NCBI GenBank assembly: GCA_964623625.1
Contig: CAZUUJ010000004.1
Coordinates: 1 to 64,000 of the forward strand
From: CAZLGM01 sp964623625
GTDB lineage: Bacteria; Desulfobacterota; Desulfobulbia; Desulfobulbales; Desulfocapsaceae
DNA: 64,000 nucleotides
Reading direction: 5' to 3'
The notes under the pieces are model-generated. The model saw nothing but the letters and a program-made list of their open reading frames with translations. It ran no database searches and was not told the DNA's origin. Positions 63,826 to 64,000 of this stretch are shown one piece after another (the stretch's first letter is position 1; each line of letters starts with the position of its first letter). The translations under genes were made by a program, and so were the position numbers.

Positions 63826-64000
63826 ATCCTGTTCATACAAGATCTTGGCGATACATAATCAGCCCTGTCTCTTTATGATCACCGTTAATAAATACTATGA
63901 TAAGAAACGCCGAGGTCTCATTTGGATTTCGGTTCCATCCTCTGGCCTGGTCGACGGAGAAACTGGACAGTTCGCACAAAGGGTATAATTCTCCCTTCTG
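63826..64000 (-). CDS. Possible partial gene at the window edge
   Basis: A minus-strand frame is open from the window end to a stop near 63828 (ELYPLCELSSFSVDQARGWN at its visible start). A plus-strand frame from 63898 is also open to the end. I cannot choose between them and recognise no family. Confidence 0.25.

Overview
The window most likely comes from a strictly anaerobic, Gram-negative Desulfobacterota bacterium (Desulfobulbia-like sulfur metabolism is my guess). The grounds are a HdrA/Mvh electron-bifurcating hydrogenase operon in the form seen in sulfate reducers, abundant selenocysteine use, a selenobiotic (Sbt) peptide, a PEP-CTERM protein, and LPS-type polysaccharide export genes. 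All calls come from reading the sequence. No database search was run.

Layout. 1-1.3 kb: end of a polyprenyl diphosphate synthase and a divergent polysaccharide deacetylase. 1.6-9.3 kb (minus strand): a PEP-CTERM protein behind a sigma-54 promoter with two palindromic upstream sites, then a RiPP cassette of the SynChlorMet (Scm) type. The cassette holds two small Cys/Gly-rich precursor peptides, two radical SAM/SPASM enzymes, three PqqD-like proteins, a free HPr-kinase-like protein, and a ScmC-like kinase fused to a signal peptidase. 9.5-16.1 kb: PurH-like formyltransferase, thiSGH, a shortened glmU and an ABC exporter. 16.2-19.1 kb: a DUF1566 lipoprotein, then the radical SAM maturase SbtM and its precursor SbtA. 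SbtA is read through in-frame UGA codons, each with its own SECIS-like hairpin, so a plain ORF search misses it. 19.5-27 kb: a ZnuA-like metal-binding protein with His-rich repeats, small proteins, AvtA, a NifX-like protein, a decayed hydantoinase gene, NosL and a broken methyltransferase-like gene. 27-28.1 kb is decayed sequence.

28-42 kb: a surface-polysaccharide region with glycosyltransferases, an O-antigen ligase-like protein, FkbM and other methyltransferases, Wzm/Wzt export (wzt frameshifted), a B12-binding radical SAM protein, and Lnt. 42.4-44.4 kb: a large secreted protein of unknown function. 44.5-52.9 kb (minus strand): hydrogenase maturation protease, HdrBC-like protein, HdrA, MvhD, MvhG and MvhA. 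Four of these (HdrBC-like, HdrA, MvhD, MvhA) contain an in-frame UGA at a position where relatives have a catalytic or cluster-binding Cys/Sec, followed by a SECIS-like hairpin. 53-64 kb: a DUF2207 protein, membrane and glycosyltransferase genes, a frameshifted shikimate kinase, an ACT protein with its UPF0210 partner, an SDR and a Gfo/Idh/MocA oxidoreductase.

The most notable content is two independent radical-SAM RiPP systems (Scm-type and Sbt-type), plus at least seven selenocysteine codons in 64 kb. The Sbt peptide and the Hdr-Mvh complex both depend on the same Sec machinery, which is not encoded in this window.
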